Below, in pieces: positions 44,061 to 51,394 of a stretch of DNA of 64,000 bases. The position numbers were made by a program, and so were the translations under genes. The notes below the pieces were generated by a model. That model was not told where the DNA came from. It was given only the letters and a program-made list of their open reading frames with translations, and ran no database searches. The stretch's first letter is position 1, and the number at the start of each line of letters is the position of its first letter. The DNA is from JAAYHV01 sp964400515 (lineage in GTDB: Bacteria > Bacillota > Clostridia > Peptostreptococcales > Anaerovoracaceae), in NCBI GenBank assembly GCA_964400515.1, contig CAYNTJ010000003.1:111111-175110 (forward strand). Direction: 5' to 3'.

Positions 44061-44243
44061 CTAATCAATTTCAATTATGGCAACTGGACATTCTTCTACC
44101 GCTTCCTCTGCTGATATCAATAGTTCTTCAGTTACATCTCCACATACTACGGCAATTCCATCATCATTCATGCGAAACACTTCCGGACAAACCACTTCAC
44201 ATTGGCCACACCCTATGCAGCCTTCGTTAATAATAGCTTTCAT
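44061..44243 (-). CDS. Ferredoxin, single-cluster type
   Basis: A 60-aa ferredoxin with CIGCGQCEVVCP near the N-terminus and the distant Cys in EECPVAIIEI. This spacing indicates one [4Fe-4S] cluster, as in ferredoxins of Thermotoga and Desulfovibrio types. It is a soluble electron carrier. AGAGGT precedes the ATG. Its partner enzymes are not shown by the context; the window holds several ferredoxin-dependent systems. Confidence 0.93.
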   Translation of the reverse strand: MKAIINEGCIGCGQCEVVCPEVFRMNDDGIAVVCGDVTEELLISAEEAVEECPVAIIEID

Positions 44244-44308
44244 GGTTATTACCTCTCTTTCCTAAGCTTTGCATATAACTTACTATTTTATATACCCCTA
44301 AACAGGTA

Positions 44309-45205
44309 TTATAAACTGATTATAACCTTGTTTCTTCCCGCAGCTTTAGCCTTATATAGAGCCGTATCCCCTCGCTTTATTGCTTCTTCCTTAGATTCCT
44401 TTTCCCTTATAAGCGTTCCTCCTATGGAAATAGTCACCGAAATCTCTTCTTTGTCAACTTTAATTTTGGAATTCTCAATAAGCATCCTTATTCTTTCTAA
44501 TGTTGATATCAAATCCTCTTCATTCACACCTTCAAAAACACCTGTAAATTCTTCTCCGCCACTTCTTGATATTATATCGTTATCCCTAACCGATTTAACA
44601 AAAACCGAGGATATGGTTTTTAATACCTCATCTCCGATATCGTGTCCATAATTATCATTAATTTTTTTAAAAAAGTCAATATCAAAGCATGCAATTCCTA
44701 CGGAAACTCCCAAGTCCCTATTTTTAAGCAATACCCCATCCAAATGCTTTTCCAAATATCTCCTATTCGGAAGATTTGTAAGGGAATCGGTATAAGCCTG
44801 TTTTACTATTTCATTTTTGTTTCCCAGTATAACATTATGGGGAGACATGTCCGTAAAGGATTCCACCGCCCCTATGATTTTGCCATCTTCCATAACCGGT
44901 TTGCAATGTATGCTAACAGGAACCCTATATCCCCCTTTATGCCTTAAGTACACATCCGTCTCCCTGGTTATCCCATCCTCCATGGTGCTAACCAATGGGC
45001 AGCCATCATGGCATAAATGTCGCCCTCCGTTATCAATATGATCTAGTATATTATCATAGCAATGCTTGCCTACTATTTCTTCTCTTTTATAGCCGGTAAT
45101 CTTTTCTGCGGAGTCGTTCCAAAAATTAATCTTCCGTTCCCTATCCACATAATATATGCCATCCCTGACACCATTTAGAATTGTATCGTAAAGTTTGTCT
45201 TTCAT
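44309..45205 (-). CDS. PAS-GGDEF diguanylate cyclase
   Basis: Makes cyclic di-GMP from GTP. The 298-aa protein has an N-terminal PAS domain (RERKINFWNDSAEKITGYKR, then a PAC-like YLRHKGGYRVPVSI) and a C-terminal GGDEF domain with the active motif GGEEF. An RxxD inhibitory site (RDND) lies five residues before it, so feedback inhibition by c-di-GMP is expected. No membrane segments. The ATG at 45205 with GAGGAG upstream is chosen over a TTG at 45223. Monocistronic. Confidence 0.94.
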   Translation of the reverse strand: MKDKLYDTILNGVRDGIYYVDRERKINFWNDSAEKITGYKREEIVGKHCYDNILDHIDNGGRHLCHDGCPLVSTMEDGITRETDVYLRHKGGYRVPVSIHCKPVMEDGKIIGAVESFTDMSPHNVILGNKNEIVKQAYTDSLTNLPNRRYLEKHLDGVLLKNRDLGVSVGIACFDIDFFKKINDNYGHDIGDEVLKTISSVFVKSVRDNDIISRSGGEEFTGVFEGVNEEDLISTLERIRMLIENSKIKVDKEEISVTISIGGTLIREKESKEEAIKRGDTALYKAKAAGRNKVIISL

Positions 45206-45311
45206 ACCCTTTATACTCCTCAAATATATTTTAGCATAATAGGTTTACCTTATCAAACTAAATCGTTGAAATATGATGAACCGGGTGATAAAATCAAGGT
45301 GGAGAAAGAAT

Positions 45312-45815
45312 ATGAATGATAAAAAATATATTAATGTCAAGCATCCCTTTGAACCGGTGTATGATGGCAATTCAAAAGTACTGATATTGGGAAGCTTTCC
45401 CTCTGTTAAATCCAGGGAAAATGATTTTTATTACGGGAATAACCAAAACAGATTTTGGAAGGTTGTTTCATCTGTAACCGAGGGAAAAGAACCTTTTAGT
45501 ATACGTGAAAAAAAGGAACTGTTGATTCGTAATAATATTGCAATTTATGATGTCGTATCATCATGTGATATATTGAAATCATATGATAGCAGCATAAAAA
45601 ACGTTAAGATAAATGATATCGAATTTATCCTAAAAAACAGTCAGATTAATAAAATATACACCAATGGAAACAAAGCTCATGAGCTGTATCAAAAATATTT
45701 AAAAAACAGATTAATGATTGATGATATAAAGCTTCCTTCAACAAGTCCCGCAAACGCAAAATATAATATGGATATGCTTATTGATTCATGGAGATTAATA
45801 AAAGATCGGAGGTAA
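45312..45815 (+). CDS. DNA glycosylase of the uracil-DNA glycosylase superfamily (deoxyinosine type)
   Basis: A 167-aa repair enzyme. VLILGSFPSVKSRENDFYYGNNQNRFWKV, of which GSFPSVKSRE and YYGNNQNRFW are the key parts, identifies the family of hypoxanthine/deoxyinosine glycosylases related to mismatch-specific uracil glycosylases. The C-terminal loop LPSTSPANA matches the usual SPAN motif. The GGTGGAG site before the ATG at 45312 decides the start. It lies at the head of a plus-strand gene set and ends just before the MEMO-AMMECR1 start. Confidence 0.9.
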   Translation: MNDKKYINVKHPFEPVYDGNSKVLILGSFPSVKSRENDFYYGNNQNRFWKVVSSVTEGKEPFSIREKKELLIRNNIAIYDVVSSCDILKSYDSSIKNVKINDIEFILKNSQINKIYTNGNKAHELYQKYLKNRLMIDDIKLPSTSPANAKYNMDMLIDSWRLIKDRR

Positions 45816-45817
45816 AT

Positions 45818-47146
45818 ATGTCTTTATTAGCAGCGGTGCTCGTTCCGCACCCACCTTTAATATTACATGATGTCGGTAGAGGCGCCGAATACAAAATAGA
45901 AAAAACCATTGAAGCATACAAAAAAGCAATGCGAATGATTTCTTCTTTAGAACCGGATACGGTTATAGTGATTACTCCCCATTCTTCTATTTATAATGAC
46001 TATTTTCATATTTCCCCCGGCTTTATCGGCAGGGGAAACATGAGAAAATTCGGATCCGACTCCCTATCAATGGAAATAAGCTATGACCAAACTCTTGCCA
46101 ATGATATTGCAAGAATTTCTTCAGAAAACAATATAGCTGCCGGTACAAAGGGGGAGCTTTTAGAGGAATTGGATCATGCCACCTTTATTCCCCTTCATTT
46201 CTTGAATGAAGTATATAATGATTATAAGGTTGTAAGAATAAGTCCTTCAGGCTTATCGCCTTTAAAACATTTTGAATTCGGAAAATCAATTGCCACTGCA
46301 GTGGAAAAAGAAAGGAAAAATGTGGTTGTTATAATTTCCGGAGATCTTTCCCATAAGCTTATGGAAAGCGGTCCTTACGGGTATTCAAAGGAAGGTCCTG
46401 TCTTTGACAGTAAAGTCATAAGTATTATCGAAAACGGAAATTTAAATGATTTTCTAAAAATCGACGAACTTTTAGCTGAATCGGCGGCAGAATGCGGTCT
46501 AAGACCTTTGCAAATATTGGCAGGCATCTTGGATGATAAAAGTTTTTCTTCTTCCTTACTTTCATATGAAGGGCCCTTTGGAGTTGGCTATGCAGTGGCT
46601 ACTTTTGAAGTTATCAGTAAAAATCTTAAAATGACCGATGATGAGTATGTGAAGCTGGCAAAGGCTTCTGTGGAATTTTATGTACATCATGGGAAAAAAA
46701 TGAGAATGCCCATTGATATTCCCACGGACCTATTATTAAATAAGGGCGGAGTTTTCGTTTCCATTAAGGAAAAAGGTAATCTAAGGGGATGCATAGGAAC
46801 AATCTCTCCAACAACATCCTCCTTGGGACAAGAGATAATCGACAATGCAGTGGCTGCCGCTGCATATGATTTGCGCTTCTATCCCATTAAAAGCTACGAA
46901 TTGGAGGATCTAACCTATAGCGTTGATGTTCTGAGTGAACCGGAGCAAATAGATTCTACCGAAAAGCTCAATGTCAAGAAATACGGAATAGTAGTGGAAA
47001 GCAACGGAAAGCGAGGGCTTTTACTGCCGGACCTGGATGGAATAAACAGCGTGGAACAACAGATAAATATTGCAAAACAAAAAGCAGGGATAAGTGTTGA
47101 TGATAAAATAGTAATTTATAGATTCACTGTGGAGAGACACTCATGA
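45818..47146 (+). CDS. AmmeMemoRadiSam system protein, MEMO-AMMECR1 fusion
   Basis: A 442-aa two-domain protein. The N-terminal 260 residues are a MEMO/LigB-like domain (VLVPHPPLILHDVGRG, ITPHSSIYNDYFH, SGDLSHKL). The C-terminal 170 residues are an AMMECR1 domain with the diagnostic GNLRGCIGTISPT. In many anaerobes these are encoded with a radical SAM enzyme, here the next gene, whose start codon overlaps this stop (ATGA). The reaction of the system is not known. GGAGGT 4 bp upstream sets the ATG at 45818. Confidence 0.95.
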   Translation: MSLLAAVLVPHPPLILHDVGRGAEYKIEKTIEAYKKAMRMISSLEPDTVIVITPHSSIYNDYFHISPGFIGRGNMRKFGSDSLSMEISYDQTLANDIARISSENNIAAGTKGELLEELDHATFIPLHFLNEVYNDYKVVRISPSGLSPLKHFEFGKSIATAVEKERKNVVVIISGDLSHKLMESGPYGYSKEGPVFDSKVISIIENGNLNDFLKIDELLAESAAECGLRPLQILAGILDDKSFSSSLLSYEGPFGVGYAVATFEVISKNLKMTDDEYVKLAKASVEFYVHHGKKMRMPIDIPTDLLLNKGGVFVSIKEKGNLRGCIGTISPTTSSLGQEIIDNAVAAAAYDLRFYPIKSYELEDLTYSVDVLSEPEQIDSTEKLNVKKYGIVVESNGKRGLLLPDLDGINSVEQQINIAKQKAGISVDDKIVIYRFTVERHS

Positions 47147-47957
47147 TATGTGATTTATGCCCCAAGGGCTGTGATATAGCAGAAGGAATGCTTGGTTTTT
47201 GCGGCGCCAGGAGAAATCTTGGCGGAGAAATAATATGTGATAACTACGGTAAAATAACAGCTATCGCCCTAGACCCCATTGAAAAAAACCTTTAAATAGA
47301 TTCTTTCCGGGCACTAAAATCTTATCCGTCGGAAGCTATGGCTGTAATATGCGTTGTCACTATTGTCAAAATCATAGTATTTCAATGAAAGAAATTACGG
47401 AACACATATATCTAAGTCCGGAAAAACTTGTGCAAACAGCAGAAGAAATGAAAAAAAACGGAAACATAGGTATAGCCTTTACTTATAACGAGCCCCTAAT
47501 AAGCTATGAGTATATTTTGGACACGGGAGTTTTAGCAAAAAAAAGAGACTTGGAAATCGTACTTGTCACTAATGGAATTATTAACGAAAGACCCCTAAGA
47601 AATCTCCTTAGATATGTTGACGCTGTTAATATCGATTTAAAAAGCTTTAACCATGATTATTATAGAAAGCTGGGGGGAAATCTGGAAACAGTAAAGGAAA
47701 CTATTAAACTGGCCCATCAATACTGTCATGTGGAAATAGCCTCTCTTATAGTACCCGGGGAAAACGATGATGTTATAGATATGGACGAAATGTCTTTATG
47801 GTTGGCAAACATAGACAAAAATATACCTCTGCACATAAATCGTTTTTTTCCATGCTATAAAGCTATTTGCATGGAACCTACGGATATAGAAACTCTGATA
47901 CTACTTAAAGAAACCGCATCTAGGCATTTGAAGTATGTGTACTTGGGTAATTGCTAA
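47143..47957 (+). pseudogene. AmmeMemoRadiSam system radical SAM enzyme gene, frameshifted
   Basis: The frame from the ATG at 47143 encodes MICDLCPKGCDIAEGMLGFC and reaches DPIEKN, then hits TAA in the tract GAAAAAAACC (near 47280-47290). In another frame the protein resumes as PLNRFFPGTKILSVGSYG with the radical SAM cluster CNMRCHYCQ and continues to 47957. One extra A in the A-run restores a normal protein of about 271 residues. This is a pyruvate-formate-lyase-activase-like enzyme. Only one base is missing, and it lies in a homopolymer, so a sequence error is a real alternative to a pseudogene. Confidence 0.9.
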
Positions 47958-47968
47958 TAAGGAGATTT

Positions 47969-48760
47969 ATGAAAATATTGTTGTTTTTAATCATTGCTTT
48001 TACGATTTATTTCGTTTTGGGTTATGATACCAGAATAAATACAGTTGAATATAGTATACGTACAAATAAATTAAAGAGTTCCGTTAAAATGCTTTTGATA
48101 TCAGACCTTCATAGCTGTGACTATGAAAACAAACTGGTGGATAAAACAGACGATATTAACCCTGATATAATTCTTATGACAGGAGATATTATTGATGATC
48201 GTTTGCCTTTTGATAAGGGATTTTCTTTTATTTCCCACATAGGAAATAGATATGATTGTTATTATGTTACCGGAAATCATGAATTAAGAATAGATCCTGA
48301 GATAAATATTAAGAAAATAATTAGAAACGAAAAAATCAAAGTACTAGAAGGAAGCTGTTATTCCTTTAATGCGAAGGGCTCCATCCTTTGTATCTATGGC
48401 TTGGATGATTTTGAAATGGGAGAAAACCTTTGGCTGAATCAACTCAATTCCATCACCGATACTTTAAACAATAATTTATTTAATATACTTTTAACCCATA
48501 GGCCAGAAAAAGCAGATGAATATTTTAAGAGAGGTTTCGATCTGACAGTTTCTGGCCATGCCCATGGCGGGCAGTGGAGATTTCCTAAATTAATTAATGG
48601 TTTTTATTCACCAAACCAGGGTGTTTTCCCTAAATATGCCGGAGGACTTTATAAAAGAGAAGGTAATGCTCTAATTGTAAGCAGAGGCCTAGCTAAAGAA
48701 TCAACTAAAATCCCCAGGTTATTCAATCCGCCGGAATTGGTTGTGATAAATATTAACTAG
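47969..48760 (+). CDS. Membrane-anchored metallophosphoesterase
   Basis: A 263-aa calcineurin-like phosphoesterase. One N-terminal membrane helix (MKILLFLIIAFTIYFVLG) anchors it. Metal ligands follow in ISDLHSCDY, LMTGDIIDDR, VTGNHELR and SGHAHGGQWRFP, in the order typical of YkuE/YaeI-like enzymes. The substrate is unknown; related proteins act on lipid or nucleotide phosphates. AAGGAG before the ATG at 47969 decides the start, 11 bp past the radical SAM gene. The last 8 bp overlap the convergent TRIC gene. Confidence 0.92.
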   Translation: MKILLFLIIAFTIYFVLGYDTRINTVEYSIRTNKLKSSVKMLLISDLHSCDYENKLVDKTDDINPDIILMTGDIIDDRLPFDKGFSFISHIGNRYDCYYVTGNHELRIDPEINIKKIIRNEKIKVLEGSCYSFNAKGSILCIYGLDDFEMGENLWLNQLNSITDTLNNNLFNILLTHRPEKADEYFKRGFDLTVSGHAHGGQWRFPKLINGFYSPNQGVFPKYAGGLYKREGNALIVSRGLAKESTKIPRLFNPPELVVININ

Positions 48761-49385
48761 CCCTTGGCAATTCCCATTGCCATCTTATTGACATAAGCCT
48801 TATCATGACAGCCAATAATATACTTAGGGATGCCACAATAATACTGCTTAAGCCTATTTTGGTTAATGTATAAAAAGTAACGCTGCCGGCTAGGGCCGCA
48901 GTAATATAAATCTCTTCTTTAAAAACTCTAGGCCTTTCCAGGCACAGAATATCACGTAATATGCCCCCACCGGTTGCCGTAAGCATTCCCATAATAACAG
49001 CTGTAAATGCTCCGTTTTCCATAGCGGCGTTGGTTCCGTTTATGGCAAAAACCCCCAGTCCTATGGCATCGCAAATATCATAGACCATTTTATTGGTTAC
49101 GGAGTGCTTTATGATTCCTTTATTTTTCAACATGTAAAAAGCATAGACCAGCAAGGAAACTACTATGGCAATATATGCATATTTTAAATCAACAAAGGCT
49201 CCGGGTGTATTTTCACTGATTATTTCATCCCTTAATACGCCTCCGCCTATACCTGTAATAGCGCCTATTGTAACTATTCCCATGATGTCATACTTGTATT
49301 TTATTGCCTTAATGGCACCTGATGCTGCAAACGCAACTGTTCCTACTAACTCGCTAATGAAAAGAAAACTTACCAAGCATTGCAA
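48753..49385 (-). CDS. TRIC-family (UPF0126/YicG-like) membrane channel protein
   Basis: A 210-aa protein with seven helices and the duplicated UPF0126 domain; the repeats are marked by FAASGAIKAIKYKYDIMG and by FAINGTNAAMENGAF, with GGVLRDEI and GGGILRDIL. Bacterial homologues of trimeric intracellular cation channels have been shown to form K+ channels. A glycine riboswitch controls it, which suggests a role linked to glycine. A GGAGG site (49391-49395) followed by TTG at 49385 marks the start; a GTG at 49397 would place that site inside the gene. Confidence 0.88.
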   Translation of the reverse strand: MQCLVSFLFISELVGTVAFAASGAIKAIKYKYDIMGIVTIGAITGIGGGVLRDEIISENTPGAFVDLKYAYIAIVVSLLVYAFYMLKNKGIIKHSVTNKMVYDICDAIGLGVFAINGTNAAMENGAFTAVIMGMLTATGGGILRDILCLERPRVFKEEIYITAALAGSVTFYTLTKIGLSSIIVASLSILLAVMIRLMSIRWQWELPRAS

Positions 49386-49395
49386 AATAACCTCC

Positions 49396-49424
49396 ACAAA
49401 AAAAGACTGTGCCTAAACACAGTC
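49396..49424 (-). terminator. Riboswitch expression-platform terminator
   Basis: GACTGTG TTTAGG CACAGTC (49405-49424) followed by seven T on the minus strand, between the second glycine aptamer and the ribosome binding site of the channel gene. Its position shows that glycine controls transcription read-through. Confidence 0.85.
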
Positions 49425-49427
49425 TGC

Positions 49428-49592
49428 AATCTGTCTTTGTACCTGAAAGTTTCGAATCAATCTTGCCTCTTTGGTGCTTTCGCTTTACAGATTTTGATCA
49501 GTAGCCGGTCCTTTTGCCTGAAAGATTCATAACTAATCGACTATTTTAGTTACTTTCCCCTTCGGCGGCTTTCGCTCTCTTCCTGCTACCTC
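49428..49592 (-). ncRNA. Tandem glycine riboswitch
   Basis: Two consecutive aptamers on the minus strand. The first has AGGAAGAGAGCG, GCCGCCGAAGGGG and, after a variable stem, CTTTCAGGCAAAAGGACCG. The second has GTAAAGCGAAAGCACC, AAAGAGGCAAG and CTTTCAGGTACAAAGACAG. These are the conserved cores of the glycine-II type gcvT element. The spacing between aptamers is short, as in cooperative tandem forms. A terminator and the TRIC-like gene follow. Confidence 0.93.
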
Positions 49593-49615
49593 ATATCACT
49601 TATGATTTTTAACAC

Positions 49616-49644
49616 ATTATATTACATTTATTTTAATAAATCAA
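49616..49644 (-). promoter_or_regulatory. Promoter of the glycine riboswitch transcript
   Basis: TTGATT (49639-49644) and TATAAT (49616-49621) on the minus strand with a 17-bp spacer. The RNA would begin near 49609, shortly before the first aptamer. The -35 box overlaps the last codons of the SARP-like gene. Confidence 0.75.
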
Positions 49645-50844
49645 CTCATAATTTTCTTCCTCTAATGTAAACCCTATAATATCTAAAAACAAATCCTTGT
49701 TTCCAAGGTCTATTTGTTTTTTTAGCCTGCTTTCAATTCTTTTTACAGATTCTCTATGGCATTTATATGGTAAAATCAAATATTGATTAATGCTGTATCT
49801 CACAAACAGATCATTACGCCTAAGATTATTAAAAATTGTATTCTTTAATTCCTCCATCTTAGATACATCAATACTGTTTAATCCTTCATTTCTATGACTT
49901 TTTAGCGTAACCAATACTAGTACAACTTCTTTCTTTTCCCTGATTTTGTTCCTCATAATAAAATGTAAAATATTTTTAAATGTTTCCCTGTTACAATAAT
50001 AAGCTCCTTTGATTTCGTATAAATTTGAATTCTCTCTTAGGTTTTCAGTTAGTAATTTTAAATCATTGAAGGTGGCTTCCTTATTATTATTGGCCCATGT
50101 ATAAATATAGCTGATTTCATCATTTAACCCTTCCGATAACTTGTCCTGCAGTAAAGCGCTGATGGCCTCGTAGTAATTCAATATGCCCTTTTTGTCATTT
50201 AATGCTTTGAGTCCTCTGAAGACATGTACATATATATTTATATTATCAATATCAAATCTAGTTGCTTTGGTTGCTATTCTTACAACCTCTTCATATGCAT
50301 TAGTGCATGTCTTCTGCTCTAAAAGCTTACATACTACCATCACAGTATTTATGTATATCATGTTGTAGTATTGACTTATTGGAAACCACCATGTTGAGCT
50401 TATATAATTATCCGACACCCTGTCCATATATTTATCGATTATTCTTTTACCTATGGCGATTTTTTCATCATTATCTGTTTCAATTGACATTAGCCTTTTA
50501 TAGTCGGCATCAACTAAATCCATGTCCATTATGTAATTCAATTTAGGATTCCAACAATATCTTTGATTTTCTCTTATAATAAATTTTTCGCTTTTATTTA
50601 TTTCGGATAGTGTTTTTTCTGTCAATAGTACCAAGCTATCCAAATCCCCTTTACTGTCTTCGTAATCCCTGTCCGGCCATATAATCCTTGCCAATTCATC
50701 ATCCCTATAATTCATATTCCTTTTTATTAGCAAAAGTCCCAATAAATTTTTCATTTTGCTGCTTTTATTGAAAAAGGACAAACTAAGCTTTTTGTCCTCA
50801 GATATTTCAAGTCCGTTTAACCATTTAATATAATAATTATTCAT
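49633..50844 (-). CDS. SARP-like regulator with a degenerate GGDEF-like C-terminus
   Basis: A 403-aa protein. The N-terminal 110 residues look like a winged helix of the OmpR/SARP type (LLGLLLIKRNMNYRDDELARIIWPD). The middle (to about 270) is helical and resembles a bacterial transcriptional activator domain (residues around EVVRIATKATRFDIDNINIY). The C-terminal 120 residues resemble a GGDEF fold without the active motif (RRNDLFVRYSINQYLILP). It is probably a transcription factor. It lies 19 bp after the HPt gene, forming one unit with it. Confidence 0.75.
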   Translation of the reverse strand: MNNYYIKWLNGLEISEDKKLSLSFFNKSSKMKNLLGLLLIKRNMNYRDDELARIIWPDRDYEDSKGDLDSLVLLTEKTLSEINKSEKFIIRENQRYCWNPKLNYIMDMDLVDADYKRLMSIETDNDEKIAIGKRIIDKYMDRVSDNYISSTWWFPISQYYNMIYINTVMVVCKLLEQKTCTNAYEEVVRIATKATRFDIDNINIYVHVFRGLKALNDKKGILNYYEAISALLQDKLSEGLNDEISYIYTWANNNKEATFNDLKLLTENLRENSNLYEIKGAYYCNRETFKNILHFIMRNKIREKKEVVLVLVTLKSHRNEGLNSIDVSKMEELKNTIFNNLRRNDLFVRYSINQYLILPYKCHRESVKRIESRLKKQIDLGNKDLFLDIIGFTLEEENYELIY

Positions 50845-50862
50845 TTTAATTCCTTATGCAGA

Positions 50863-51210
50863 TTATTGATTTATACAATTTAATATTTTAGTATATTCTT
50901 CGTTTATTTCATCAAGATATTTTGATGCATTTATGGGCCTATTATCTCTCAATTCCTCCACCAAAGTAGAAACCTTTTCAAAAAGAACTTCTAGTCCAAG
51001 ATTTCCGACTATTCCTTTTAATGTATGGGCCGCATCAAATGCAACGCTGTTATTGTTTTCTTTGATGGCTTTTATTAGTTTTTCAAGGGAATCATCTTGA
51101 AAAAACATATCCATGCACTCCAAATAGAATTCTTCATCATTTACAAACCTTTTCATGGTTTCGTCAATGTTAACACCATATTTTTTTAGGCTTTCGATCT
51201 GTTTATTCAT
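50863..51210 (-). CDS. Histidine phosphotransfer (HPt) domain protein
   Basis: A 115-aa single-domain HPt protein. The phosphorylatable His is in AAHTLKGIVGNLGL, followed by the helix LFEKVSTLVEELRD. HPt proteins carry phosphate between a hybrid kinase receiver and a response regulator. GGAGG 6 bp before the ATG at 51210 fixes the start. It is divergent from the large response regulator at 51395, and is followed by the SARP-like gene. It could serve the hybrid kinase at 37376-40099, which lacks an HPt domain. Confidence 0.92.
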   Translation of the reverse strand: MNKQIESLKKYGVNIDETMKRFVNDEEFYLECMDMFFQDDSLEKLIKAIKENNNSVAFDAAHTLKGIVGNLGLEVLFEKVSTLVEELRDNRPINASKYLDEINEEYTKILNCINQ

Positions 51211-51317
51211 AGTGGCCCTCCTTGTCATGTAATTTACTCATAAGTATACTTTATTTTATTATACTACTTTTTTTTAACACTTACTATATATTTATGCACG
51301 AATGTAACAACTTATTA

Positions 51318-51346
51318 TTGTTAGTTTTTCTTAAATATGTTAGTAT
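51318..51346 (+). promoter_or_regulatory. Promoter of the REC-GGDEF-EAL-GGDEF gene
   Basis: TTGTTA (51318-51323) and TAGTAT (51341-51346) with a 17-bp spacer, 48 bp before the TTG start. A -10-like TATAAT on the minus strand (51258-51263) probably serves the HPt gene, but with a poor -35. Confidence 0.6.
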
Positions 51347-51394
51347 GAGAAGTAGGATAATATTATCCGTAAATTATTAGGTCGAGGTATTGTT

